Shown: positions 22,294-35,212 of the stretch, piece after piece
How the letters are laid out: each line of letters begins with the position of its first letter
Position numbering within the stretch: position 1 is the first letter of the stretch
Assembly (NCBI GenBank): GCA_050084515.1
Contig: CM114271.1
Coordinates: forward strand, 53,010,001 to 53,074,000
Reading direction: 5' to 3'
Source: Blasia pusilla
Taxonomy: Eukaryota; Marchantiophyta; Marchantiopsida; Blasiales
Length of the DNA: 64,000 nt
Made by a program: the position numbers and the translations under genes
Notes under the pieces: model-generated
The model's database searches: none
Told to the model about the DNA's origin: nothing
What the model saw: the letters and a program-made list of their open reading frames with translations, nothing else

Positions 22294-24290
22294 TCGTATC
22301 AGAGCGACATGAGAACATCAATTGAAATTCTTGGTGCTAGAGGAGAGAAGAGAGGCAAGAGAAGGCACAATTCCACTTTGGGAGAAGGAAATTTCAATGA
22401 TTGGGCAGTGGCAAAAGATTTTAGGTGGAGCTATGACAATGACAAAACTTTGGAGAGATTTTTTAGGGCTTTCCCAATCGATTTAGCAATCTAGGTCTGT
22501 ACTGGTCAAAATGAAGCTAAAGGATGTTCTAATTTTCTTGTAGAGCTCGTTGAGATCGAGCTTTCCAACATATCCAAAAAAATTGATTTTGATATTCTGA
22601 GCTCCTACAATAGTACTTTCAATGTAGGAAAGTGCAATTAGTGAAGGAAAGTTGTGTAGTTTGCTCTCTTCAAGCCAATTTTGACTAGTTATTCCATATA
22701 GTTGGTCAATTTTGGAAAATTTTAAATCAATTTCTATGTAGGAGGGATCTATGTTTCAATTGGAGCAATGGAGAGCTTGAAATTATATTTTTTGAATAAA
22801 ATTTTTCTTCATGGAGTATTCCTGAATAGCAATCACAAGCGAGAAGCTAGATAAGCAAAATGACAATGTTTGGAAGTTTCACGTGAAGAAATTTCTTAAG
22901 GCTCAAGAACTTTGGAAGATTGTTACACGTGATGAGGCCAAACCAAGAGGTGACTCAACAGACTTCAATGTTCATGCTTGGAACAAACGCACACAGCAAG
23001 TAATCCACTACATTTCAATAACGACCAGTTTGCCAACGATTACTCGCATTCAAGATGTTGATATTTCAAAGGAGGCTTGGGATGCGTTAGAAAACTTGTT
23101 CCAAACATCTACAAAAGCCAAAAATCTTCAATTGAAATAACAATTGAACGAAGTGAGGAAATGATTGCAAAGCATCAATCACTACATTTTAAATATCATA
23201 TATATTTTTGATTAGTTGAATAGCATTGAAGTGATTGTAGAAGATGATGGTCTGATTTTGTTCATTTTTCAAGGCCTTCCAAAAGATTACAAGTCTTTTG
23301 AGACCTTTATCTTTGTAAGAGAGAAATATCCAACCTTTCAAGTGTTAGTCTCACTTTTAATTGGTGAGGAGATGCGCCTAGCAAGCAGCAGTAGCTCGCC
23401 TAGTATGCAAGATAGTGTGTTATTTTCAGGTAATGGATCAAACAGAGGCATAGATCGTGGTAGAATATTTTGTGGTCATGATGAATATCAATCATATAGA
23501 GAAAAAGACACTAAACATAACTTCACTCAATCAATTGAGAACCAGTACCAAATATAGTCACGAGATGGTGATGGTGGAAATCGTTAGGATCGAGGTCAAT
23601 AGTAGATGGTCCCTGGATCTTGCAATTACTTTGGGATAAACGATCACTATGCAAAGTTTTTCTTCAAGAGGAAGAAAAATATGAGAATGGAAGCCTTACA
23701 ATAACCAAACTATGTGGAGCAAGAACACCAAGAGCAATATCAAGAACAATAATATTTATGAAGTGAGCATCTCTTGGTCATGACTCATCATATGGGAGCA
23801 ATGGTCAAGAAAGACTCGATAGCAGATTGATACATTGATTCTAGTGCATCAAATCACATGATCTCACAAGTTAAATGGTTTAGTAGTATGAAGCCGGTTA
23901 AAGATCTTGCAATAGTGCTCATAGGAGATGATATCCAACATCATCTCACGCATACTGATAAAGTTTTAATAGCAATAGATCGTCTCTATGATCTTGGAAA
24001 TGTTCTCTATATTTCTATCATTGCAAGAAATTTGATCTTTGGAGGATAGATAGCAAAACTGAGTTATAATGCGAAGTTTAACATAGATGGTTGGTTCATT
24101 GAAATAATGGATGACTAGACTAAGATAGCCAAAGGAACAAGTTCGGGTAGAATATTAAAATTAGATGTTTTTAAGCCATAGATTCAAACAACAATGTATG
24201 GTCAAATTGGAAATTAGACTTCCTAAATTATCGAGTCCTACAATGTCCATGTCCAAAGCAAGATAGAAGAGCATCCAAGATATTTGAGTT
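22294..24290 (+). pseudogene. Ty1/copia retrotransposon relic: primer-binding site, gag, protease
   Basis: TCGTATCAGAGCG (22294) is the initiator-Met tRNA primer site TGGTATCAGAGC with one change. A leader frame (22309-22494) is shared with 60710-60880. Gag (about 22850-23560) has VWKFHVKKFLKAQELW, ISKEAWDALENLF and LFIFQGLPKDYKSFETF, which are UBN2/gag-polypeptide features of plant copia elements. The protease follows with the block ASNHMISQVKWF and SSMKPV, then a GRILKLDV pre-integrase motif near 24145. Several stops break the frame. Integrase and RT are not found, so the copy is truncated near 24.29 kb. Confidence 0.8.
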
Positions 24291-26500
24291 GATTCACAGT
24301 GATGAGTCGACAACATTTTTGTGAATCAACTAGCACTAATTAAACTCACATGTTCTTCCAACCTTTTGAAGAACATCGTGATGAAAACCCTATCACTCAT
24401 GCTCAAGTGCTCAAACTCACCAAGAGTCTCCCACACTTCTCACTAGCTCACTTAATCTAATGCTAATCCCGTAACGATACACCAAGCCACACGCACACTC
24501 AACTCAAACTCACTCTAAGCCTCCCAAACTAGTTCACTTAAGCTACTGACACTCTCCCTCGGGTCATATATGCGACCCCTACTCGAGGACCTGCCCTATC
24601 TCCATGAACATGCTACACATACAAGGAGACTACACTTGTTATATACCATCACTTCACCCATATATCTAGCATAAGCTCTTCCCAATATTCAACACACTCA
24701 ATAACATGGGACAAGTGTGGGAAAAGGGATTCAGATGAGTTACCCCAACCCCCACAACATCACTCTACTCCACGGTCACCACTGATTGCTCCACTTGATG
24801 TGGCAACCTCCGCGGCATGAAAATCTCCTCAAGCAACACGTCAAACCTCCCACCAACAAATGGGACTACCTATCGGCATCGGTGTATATGTCTCCATTAC
24901 CAACACTTCATAGCAAACCCTTGACGCAAATCACTCATCTCGACACTAATCTATGAAATACTAGTAAATCCTGTCGTGACTCACAACTCCAACTGAAGTG
25001 CCAATTTGCAAAACAACTCTCGTACTATATAGGGCTTTGGCCTCACCTAGAAGCCTCATAGTCTAGCTATGTCTATCCCTACCACGTAGCCACCTAATCA
25101 TTTAGCCATGTAGCCAACTTGACCACGTAGCTCCGCTAAACCGCATACCTCTGACGCACCATGTTCACCCTGGTCTTTATCAAGTGGACGCTATCATGTA
25201 AGCCCACCTATCACGATACGATGCCAAGTGCGTTATGCAGCTACTACATCTCTGCACCCGTAGCTCCCATCTTCATTCAACACGGTTGCACTCCCTTACA
25301 CATGTGCCTCTTGGGCATGTTGCCCTATGGCTCCCTGCCTAGACCACACACCTCTGTTCAACGCGGTCCGTGGTGCAACTCCCTATGGAACTTGACTTAC
25401 ACCTCCTTGTCCTTCCTTCCGACCTCCAAACTTTGGAGCTCCCTCTTTGAGCCCCCTTCTACTTCCCCAAGTCCTTAGAGCTCATCCAACTCCTTGCGTA
25501 GAGCTACTTCACCTCCTTCTTTTCCGTTTGTGTCAGTCTTTTGAGTAGTATGGAATCCCGCTAGCTACCCACAATTGTGTTCTCTCGAGAACCCAACTCA
25601 GATTCTCCAAGCCCTAACCAGGCCCAACCAACTAGATCCTATTTTCTAGCCCCAATAAGTGTCACCCAGCCTCCTTTTCTTCCCATCCTCTGCCCGCACA
25701 CATGAGGCGCAGCTCTCTACTTCACTATTGGAGCAACATACCACCCTGTATGGCTGAATTAGTCATGAGCTCTACACTTGGTCCGCATAACTATACGGTC
25801 CTTGATTTCCCTTTTGCTGCTATCCCACTTGGCAATCCTCACACCTATCCCATATGCATCCCGCATGGCCAACCCGTGCACTCAAGCCTCCTATTACCTC
25901 GCTACAGCTCCATTACACAACTATACCACCTCCCTTCACTCACCTGGTTTTAGCTCTAACAACTTTGGCATTCATCCCTATGTGCCCCCGCTTCTCCCTA
26001 CACGTATTACCCTGATGCTATAACCCACTTGGGCACACCCTCGGCTTATCTCCCGTCCATTTGCCCTATGCACAATCAGATATGCATTAATGAGCTAAAG
26101 TCTCCTCCTTGGTTTAGCGCGCCCTGTTCGCCCTTCTGCCTTGAGAGCTTCACACCCCCTACTTATGACCTAGTCGACTACCTAGCCACCTTGACTTAAG
26201 AGCCCTCATGCGACTATAAGCCCTAACATCTCTTCCTATCTCTTTCCCGATATGCGCCGCTCACCCGTCGACACTGCACTACATGCTAAATCTGATCGTC
26301 GTCTCTCTGTACACTCTACCATTGCCCTACGTCAGTCCGCGCCAGAAAATCTTGAGAAAAATGAGCAGCGCTTCTCCGCTCAACCTTCTGAATGAAGAAT
26401 GACAACACAAACGCAACACATTCGTCTTCAAGGGCTCCCCACGAGGTAACTCGCTTGCCTAGGTGCACACAATGAATTCCCGGTGTGTCCTCGCATCTTT
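24291..26500. other. CT-rich unassigned DNA
   Basis: Low-purine sequence with open frames (for example 25161-25478 +) whose translations are Pro/Ser/Leu/Tyr-rich without any recognised domain. They are probably composition artefacts in old retroelement sequence. Confidence 0.3.
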
Positions 26501-26509
26501 CTCATGTAA

Positions 26510-26760
26510 AATCAGAGTAAAAATGGCTCACACGGCCAACTCCACTCTCGAATCTACATCGGCATATTGATCCACATCCACCCTCCACTATGAGGGAATA
26601 TGGATGCTAGCACCCTAGTTCCTACTACACACAAAGAAAGAGAGGTGCTCCTAAGGCGCAACATGAGATGGCTTGGGAAAGCCATCTCTCGCAAAAATAG
26701 TCCCCAAACACTAAGTGCATGCACAAGTTACCAATTGATCGTTAACTCGATCAACGGGCC
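26510..26760 (-). repeat. LTR-like remnant, inverted relative to 29.64-29.86 kb
   Basis: The reverse complement shares with 29640-29860 the blocks GATGGCTT..CCCAAGCCATCT, GGGTGCTAGC..TGGATTC and GCCGATGTAGATT..GGAGTGGAG. A third related piece lies near 30450-30600. It has no clean ends. Confidence 0.5.
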
Positions 26761-28560
26761 ACCTGGCTAGAAATAGCAAAGAAGTGAAACCGTGAGAAAC
26801 AACGCTCTCAAGGCAACGAACTTGTTGAAATCTCATGACAAAGTTACATCCAAATAGCCTGATGACCCTCTATTTCATCTATACTGTAGAACTCTAACTG
26901 TCGGCTAACTAAGATGTGATACCCTACAAGACAATAGGATCAAGTAAGCATGGCATTCCAACAAATAGATACTAAGCTTCTACTTCCTCAAATCTCACTT
27001 GGCAAAGTCCTTGCTTTTCCCTGTTATTAAATTTTTATGATGATGGTATTGTTGGAATGCGTTCAATTCAAAGTCCTCTGGACTAAATTGCTCATGCTGA
27101 ATATGGATATCATACTCTGAGTCAGTACTCTTGCTGCCAACTCCCTCCTCATTGTCAATGTAATCATACGTGGCTTCTTTGTGCACTCACTGTTGGGTTA
27201 AGTGTATTTTTGGTGTTGATGATCCTACTCCCTCACTTGTAGGGAGGCTTAATGCACAAATGGTGGGAAAAAAATTGGAAAACAAACTCTTGGACAAAGA
27301 TAAAAATGTGAGTATGTTGCATACATACATAAGCTATTGGCTTTCAAATACCCATTGTTGTTGTGACTAAATGTTAAAGGCCAAAAAGTAACCATTAGAA
27401 ATGGAGATCCGTGGCCACCTCTTCATGCAATCTGAGAGGTAAGAAATAGCCATTCGACCAATTTGAAGCAAGTCTACAAGTAGCCTCCCTTCCCACCATG
27501 AATCTCTCCTCACACTTCTTGTCATACTCCAATTTCTCCAACAAATCCCTTTTCAGGTTGAGATCTTTATCCTTGTCCCTACTAATAGTTTCAATATCAC
27601 AACTTGGATTTTTGACCCTTGCACAATACTTTTCTGTCATTTGCAAGTAAGAATGTGCCTCCCCAACTCCCTATGACCAACCCAACTTCCTCCTCGTTGT
27701 CCTTGAGTACTAGTACTAGAAATAAACCAAAGAATCAAGAAGGAAGACTTTGAGTCATAAGAAATTGAACCAATATCCTGATATTGGTTGGATACTCACA
27801 ATGTAATGAAAAAATTCCCATTTGCTTTAAGTCTTGGTTAAAGTATTACTTTTTTTTGAGCTACTTCTTTGTAGTTGTCTCATTTCATCTTCACAAATTA
27901 GATCTTTGTCACTATCTTCTTATGAGTCATCTCCTCCAATATCATCTATTGGAAAATCTATACATGTTGTTGCAGTTTCCACTCCGAGAAGCGTAATTGC
28001 CCCTACTAATGATAAATTAGGGATTTTTAAGTCTGGTTTAGCATGAACAATAAACCTTATAGGCTATGTCTTGTCATGGTTTGCCAAGTCAAGGCTTCCT
28101 TCTAGTATTCTAGACCATGTTTTTTCATGACCACTTTCCAACCTGGCTTTTCTTCAACCTCTCCTTAAAAGACTTGAGAGCTCGTGACAATCCACTTACG
28201 ATCACAATGTCAAGTGTTGAAAGGATATGTGAGATGAAGGGCTCGCCTTGAAGAATGTATGGCCAAAGAATAATTCTAGATGAGGCACTTGGATTTATAA
28301 CTAAATATATGCAGACATACAATATGGTTAAAACTAGGGTTTGGAATGCATCTCAGGAGGAAAGTAGTGATTGGAAAAGTCTTGGATGGAGCAAGCTCTA
28401 ACATGTAATTGAGTGGAGAGCTGATTTCTATGGCATATAAATATGTGTCGGAGAATATATAGTGATGGTTTCATGCCTTGGATTTAGTGAGTACTTCTTG
28501 ACTTAAACCATTCCTATGTCTCATAAACCAACTTTTGAACAACAAATAGACATTCAATTG
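26761..28560. other. AT-rich DNA with two short minus-strand frames, unrecognised
   Basis: Frames 26995-27186 and 27395-27646 (minus) are rich in charged residues; the second includes CEERFMVGREATCRLASN. Their look suggests fragments of a transposon-encoded protein, but I cannot name a family. Confidence 0.3.
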
Positions 28561-29093
28561 ATGCACCCAGAGATGGCCATGTGATCACAATAGTTGAATC
28601 ATGCAGAAAATATACAGAGCAAGGAACACTTGACGTGGGATTTTCTAAGTGGATACGTTCAAAGATTGGAGAATGGCGTGCTCATGGACAACAAGTTGTT
28701 GATATGGTTATAAAGCTAAGTGTGCCTCCTTCCTGTTCATATTTGTCATATAAAAATATGAAAGTATATGGGAATCATTATAGGATGGATGAAGGTAGTG
28801 ATTTCACAACCCATGACTCAGGCGTTGCTTCCATATTCTTAGAAACAAGTGCATGTGGGAATGAGGGTGCAATACAAAATCCTTATGTTGGTATTTTGAC
28901 AAATATCTTGGTAATGGACTATGGGTTCTTAGATCAGCCGATGGCGCTCATTAGAGGAAAATTGGTTTAGTCTATGTAGGGACCATCTAATCCGAGTATG
29001 GTATATGGTGAGAATTGATTTTTGCTAGCCAACTTTAGGAAGTTTGTACCTTTAAACTCAAACTCAATTTGGTTGGATCTTATGGCGTGTGAG
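28561..29093 (+). pseudogene. CACTA (En/Spm) transposon fragment, DUF4216-like
   Basis: Residues VYGNHYRMDEGS, then THDSGVASIF, then VGILTNILVMDYG, and after a stop FLLANFRKFVPLN follow the order of the C-terminal DUF4216 region of plant CACTA elements (GNHYR, DSGV, YVG-L-IL-Y, VNF-R). A run before it (FSKWIRSKI) also fits. No TNP2 transposase core or CACTA ends were found nearby. Confidence 0.55.
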
Positions 29094-29639
29094 GATATCA
29101 CTCGTCATAGTATTTGTAGTTGAGCAAGAGTAGATAATGTGCCGTTGTAGGGAGGCTATATGAATAGTTATGTTGGGAGAGGCCAAGAGTTACTAAATGG
29201 CCTTCCTTGGTGACGTGTATGCATAGACCACCTTTTGGAATATTTCTTGGAAACTTCTTGGAGATTTTTGATATGTTTAGAAAAGGGCTAGGAAAGGTGA
29301 GGGAAAAACTCATCAAAAAATGTGTTTCTGGAAAATTGAAATTTTGCCACTGAAAGGCCAAAAAAAATGATATGCCGAAAAGTGTGTCACATCTGAGTAG
29401 CCCATAGCCGGAGATCTATCATGGATAGGGCATAGGAGCCAGCGGACTGTCGTGAGTGTAAATTTGTCTCGAGGTGTTGGATAAGGTTGAGGATAGGTCC
29501 GTTGTGCCAAGAACGTCACAACTTTCCTGATGATGTCTTTCACAACTAGGTGACTTGTTGAGTAGGTCATCCGCCCTTGGTAACATGTACGCACACGTTA
29601 CCAGGAGGATAGCTAGTTTTAGGGGAAGAGCCTTTTGGC

Positions 29640-29994
29640 TTTTCTCAACCCTACATAAGGGAGGAAGATGGCTTTCCCAAGCCATCTTTCTCATGTTGGG
29701 TCATTAGAGTGCCATTCTTGCTCGTGTGTGTGAGTTAGGGTTGGGTGCTAGCGTCTGGATTCCTTGATAGCACATGGTGGACGAGGTTTGATATGCCGAT
29801 GTAGATTGAGGAGTGGAGTTTTAGGCCGGGTGTGCCATTTTTACTACTCTTTAAAAAAAATTGTGATCTTGATGTCTATGTATGAGTTGATTTTTGTACA
29901 TATGTGGATCTACCCGTGTGTGGGGAATATGGATGTTGTGTGGTGTGGATGTGACCAACGATGTATGTTGTGTAGCGATATGTATGCACACGAC
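29640..29994 (+). repeat. gypsy-family LTR remnant, ends GCACACGACA
   Basis: The 3' part CGATGTATGTTGTGTAGCGA, then ATATGTATGCACACGACA matches the ends of the LTRs at 62638 and (reverse) 43461. The 5' part is shared with the inverted piece at 26510-26760. Confidence 0.55.
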
Positions 29995-32900
29995 AAGTGT
30001 GTCTCCAATAAAGTCATTCAAAATAATTCTCCTTGAAAATCTATAGGGAGTTTTCATTATGGAAAATGCACAATGTTCCCCAAAGTTATGATTTATTTGA
30101 GAGCCCACCAAATATTTTTTTCTCATTATTTCTATCCGTTCTGCAATGTTCTTAGAGCTATCTTCTTCAAAAAAAATTCGCCTTTACATTTTACTAGAGC
30201 ACCTATGTTCTCATTTCCTACCCTTGCCTCAAGTCACTACCAAAAATTATACAAAAAAATGGGAAATCCTTTTGAGCGTCGTCTTCCAAACCAAAAAAAA
30301 AAAAAAAAGGAATGGAAAACTACATAACATATCTTCACCAAAGCTCTCCAACAAAGCAATTCAACTATCCCCACACTATAATTCCTTTATGTCCCATCCA
30401 CATATTTCTCATTTAGAATTGGAGAAAAAATAACTCACACTCTACTCTCAATGATGCATATACTCGTCAAGCCACATCTATCCTCCACCATAAGGAGATC
30501 CCAATTCTCATATCTTGACTAATAACAAACCCTAAAATAAGAAGTATTTCTTAGTCTCAACATGAGAATGAGAAAGATGTCTTTTTGGAACCATCTTTTC
30601 CTTTTCATTTTTTTGAACCATATTTTCTTTTCCTCTTATATATCCTTGAAACATGCGAAAAGAGACCCCCTTCCCACCCCGCAAAAAAGGATAGCAATAA
30701 ATGATAATCTATACATATTGGCTATCAAGTGACCGTTGATCAAGTTGATACCTGACCTAGCCTTAGAAATTGATGGAAGTTGATGAAGCAGTCTAGAATA
30801 ATTCCTTGGCCAAAAGGATGAGGTAAATTTCTCTAGAAGTATATATAAGTGGAAGGATCTTTTAAGGTCATTTGGAACGTGAACCCTATTTAGGGAACCA
30901 TAGTGCTTGAACCAATAGTATGGGATAGATTGAGAGGTTGACATTAGGATTTTGACACCAAACAAAGTGTGGATAGTTCAATGGTGGATCCAACCTTGGG
31001 CCTTGATCTGTGGTTGAGATAAAGACTTCAGGATAGAGAATCGTTTGAGGTCTATTGGATAATTAGGACTGCTAGACGTACTAGTGCCGTCGTTTCAGAT
31101 CCCTAGACTAATATCAAGGAAGTTTGCTTCAAGTTATTTTATGACTTGCCTATGTTGGAAGAGTGAGGGGTTAGGTCAACATCTTATCTTGTTAAGATGT
31201 GTTAAACTTGAGGGATTAGATGAGATCTTAAATTGGGAGACGCAAGGATGGTTGATTTAAACCATGGCTAATAAGGAGATTGCGACATGTAGAACTTGAG
31301 CTTTTGGGACACATAAGACATGAGTTCAAGAGAATAGGTGAGCGACACTCTGCCCAAAAAACCATTTTTTTAGCGCGAAGACATTTTTCCTACTTGTTAA
31401 GTGAGAATAATCAAATATAGAGGCTCTTGAAAGAAGTTTTTTTTTATAATATTGATTCTTCAAACTTTCAATGAATTCAATTTAGATGATTGCTCATTTT
31501 TTTCCCATTGAAATTAAAGGCGTAAACGAAGAATTTGGACAATCTGAATACTCATGCTGTCATCAATGGAACAAACATCATTCGAATTAAAAAATTTAAG
31601 ATAGGATTCCTTATGGCAATAAGAATTGTATGCACTCCTTTATGGAATACTACCTATCGGTGTACCATATACTTGACTTCTCTCAATCACTCAATTGGAA
31701 GGAAAGCTTTTCGTTGGAAGTAAGACCTAACTTGCCCTCTCAATTTGATCGACAAATTATCTTCAAAGAGATAGTTTAAATCATATGAACATACACTAAT
31801 TTATGAATATGAATTAGTAAGGTCGATTGCGTGATGCACTTCTTCTTATCTTTTACCAAATATTGAAAAAATATTTTAATGCACTTATTAATTTTTTGAA
31901 AAATAAATATACGGAAATTTTTTTTATTTTTTAATTTTAATTGATAGAGTCCAAATATTTTTCCAAGAGAAATGAGAGGATTCTTTTATGTTTTTTCTTA
32001 ATGTATAGAAACAAAATTTCCCCTAAAAAGTAGTTTATTTTATATGAAGTACAAATAAACATTTATTTTCAGAAATTTTTGGGGCAAAGGTGGGAATTTC
32101 TATTTTCAGCTAGCTAGCTTTTGTTGTACTTTGATTTCTATCTATACATGTTCATTACAAAGCAAGTAAGCATTGAAATGCTCAAATCCGTCCCGATCAC
32201 GGACAAGTCTATTCTTGATCTTGTTCGTGGGAAGTGGTCTCAAGTGCGGAAAAATCTCTAGCACAATTAAGTCCATCCATTTGGTGGACATAAGTTATCG
32301 TGGAATTGTGTCAGAAGAGGATTCGATTTAAAAAAGATAGATGATTCAATATAAGTTGAAGTTTGTTTTTAATAAATATGATTCAATATAAAATTTATTT
32401 ATTTCAGAAAAATTCAAAAATTTTCGAGTGAAGTTGATAATTAGAATATATAATTTCATCTTAAATTGGAATGGTAAGGAGACAAATGAATTATTATTTC
32501 ATTATTTTGAATAAAAACATAATTTAAGAAAATGAATTATTATATTTCTCCTAATACAATTTATAGAATTTTTAAAAATTAAAATATCAACCTATATTTT
32601 AAAAAAATATCATTTCAAGAATGCAATCTTATATGAGGAAGATATGTCATAACTAGCCATGTGTTACACACACTTGCCAACAAAGTTTGGAAAAGTAGAT
32701 CTGTATCGCAAGTTGAAAGAGGAGGGATTTTGGCACTAATATCAATGCAAAACCTTTATTAAGCTAGTTGTTAGGGTTATGATATGTCCGTGCATGGGCT
32801 GAAGCCAAAAGACATAAAACTAATTAGGAGGGATCCACTTCTGATGAGACAAATCTTGCAAGGTTGTATGAGGACGTAGTCAAGTCACTAACATACCAAG

Positions 32901-33417
32901 ATTGTGAGTATACCCCAATCTGCAAATATCTACTTGGGCATCTTCCTACTATGACAAGCATCGTCCTCAAGCGTATGCTCTAGATGAATGCAATAATGAG
33001 CAAATTTTTACAAATCAAAGTGAAACAAGCATTCAACTTATTCTAAATTATTAAGAAAGATCTAAAAAAACATAAAAATTAATAGGACGATATACTCATA
33101 AGGGATCTAAGAATACCTCCACTATGTTTGAGGGAGTCTCTCTTATGCGTTGTCACCAGAGATTATCCCAACTCTGTCGTTTACTACAAATCCACTCTCT
33201 CATGCATGGGATAGCCAATGGATACTAACTCCCATCTCAAAATAGTTCTCCAACTTGTGACTTCACAATTCTTGGATGTTGGCATCACCAATACCCTTGC
33301 GTCTTGCTTACAACACCCTCAAGTACTATTGTCACTAGCTTATGTGCAACCATCATTCGATGATGACAATTTTATGTAAATCAATCAATCATCGTCTTCA
33401 TCACATTGCCTAAGAAG
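29995..33417. other. AT-rich intergenic DNA
   Basis: No gene recognised. It contains a poly-A tract near 30292-30309, an LTR-like scrap near 30450-30600 and very AT-rich sequence at 31850-32650. Small open frames have no recognisable content. Confidence 0.35.
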
Positions 33418-33730
33418 CATGGTTGCACAAAAATGGACAAGTTTATTTCTAGGGCGGACAAGTTTGGACATGTCTATGTCTATGTCTATGGACATGGATT
33501 GCAAAAGTTAGGGCCCACACTTTATAGTTCATGGTGGAAGGCAGGGCGAGGGCAGACGGGGAAATAAAGGGGGGACGGAGTGGAGATGAGAGGAGAAAGA
33601 AAAGAGAAACCGCGGATCACGAAGGCAAATGGGGGGATAAAAAAGAAAGGGGAGATGGGGCCCACATGAAAAAAAAATTATAGGACGGATGTAAGTCTGC
33701 GGACACGGATTTTATCCATATGCAACCTTG
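33418..33730 (-). mobile_element. hAT-type MITE (313 bp)
   Basis: Its ends are CATGGTTGCA and TGCAACCTTG, a 10-bp imperfect terminal inverted repeat. They are flanked by CTAAGAAG (33410-33417) and CTGAGAAG (33731-33738), an 8-bp target duplication with one change. The interior is purine-rich and matches the reverse complement of 59937-60267. No coding capacity. Ends of this kind with 8-bp duplications are typical of hAT elements. Confidence 0.8.
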
Positions 33731-33738
33731 CTGAGAAG

Positions 33739-35212
33739 CTCTTTACATTCCAAAAATCCCCATGTATGCTCGTTTGGATCCTCTATTGATAAGTCACAAT
33801 ACACTCCATATAGTATGGTGAAGAAACTTCTTCACCTCATATGTTGATAAAGCTCCAAAAAGACTAAAAATCGACGTGGGCAAAGGTATATGACCATGAT
33901 CCCCAATCGAGTTCCATTCGCCTCAAATTGAGTTGCAACCTTTACTAGATACTCCCTCATCAACGCAAGAACCACTCTAGTCTATACTAACAAGATCTCA
34001 CGTGAAACACACACTTCCTCCGATGAGATAGAGGTACTAGGTGTACACCCACTAGCCAAATGCCTTATAGACCAATCTATAGGCTGCATCAAATGATTCT
34101 CAACATATTCGCCCTAAGTCAAGGTCCAACATACAAATCCAACACTATTCCAACTAGATGATGAATTGTGTTGTCACCTCGGGAAGTGTGGACATTCTGG
34201 AATGTGGGGGTAATGATTTTAATTTGGGGGTTTGGGATTTCTTTTTCATGATATCTAGTCTTTTAAGACTAGATATTACGAGAGTCGGTTGGGGGTAACT
34301 CTCTCAAAAGAAAAGTGGGCTTTCCCGAAGCTTGTTCTCTCCACCCAAAAGTTCGTCCTCCGCGCAATGCGAGCGCAATTTAGACATGTCCTCTTCGTAT
34401 ATCATCGTGTTCATTTTTTGGTGCACGCATAGGTATGCTGCACTTACTCACCATCCATTCAGTTACGGCAATTTGGTGCCAAAGTCAGCTAAGCGGAAGT
34501 CACGTACTGCCACAAGCTCATAGGGGTGGTAGGTCACACACTCTAACGACACTTGCATAGCGGGAAAGCTCGAGCCGATCAGACTGCAAAGGCGTCCTAC
34601 GACTTCAAAGGAAGAGCGATGGCTGGCAAGCTGGCTTCACCTGCACATTGCATCGGTTAGATAGCGGCAGTCCACAAATTCCACGAATCGAATCGGTAGT
34701 TACGATCGCCTTCGTTTGCCAGCGAGACCGAAATTCGAACAAGACACAGGACACATGGGACACTCATCACACTATGCATCGCCATCTGAAAATCAACGAC
34801 TTTCGAGCACCCCGAGCCCGGCGTCTTTATCCCGGGGGGGGGCGTTGGGTGGGGAGCATGCAAACGTGTGAACTCGCACAACATCGAAGTAAGAAGGCGC
34901 GACCTCAGGCCCACAACCTTCAATAATCCAAAAGAGGACGCATCTAGGGCTCAGAAGACAGTAGATATTCAGAAGCTATTCAGCTCACATTTGTACAATT
35001 TCGCCAAAGGCTCGTTTGACTTCCTCACAAATTTTGGAACTGGGTACACGTAACCCCTGATAGTCTCTACTCTGAAGCTACGGGAAACCTCAATTTTGAA
35101 CCAGCTCAGTTTTACTTGACTGGTGGGTGACGTACAAACCTGACGCATATGATTGACAAGAATTGTATGGACGCTACTGTAAGATACATTCGCCAGTTGG
35201 TTAGTTCAAACG
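33739..35212. other. intergenic DNA downstream of NRAMP
   Basis: The first part is AT-rich repeat DNA. From about 34330 the composition shifts to that of the gene island. Frames 34332-34523 (+), 34648-34926 (+) and 34657-34923 (-) are not recognised. A G9-type run occurs near 34835. Confidence 0.3.

Noticed and set aside
25161-25953. Long plus-strand frames in the CT-rich block
   Set aside because: Low-complexity translations with no motif. The open frames follow from base composition.
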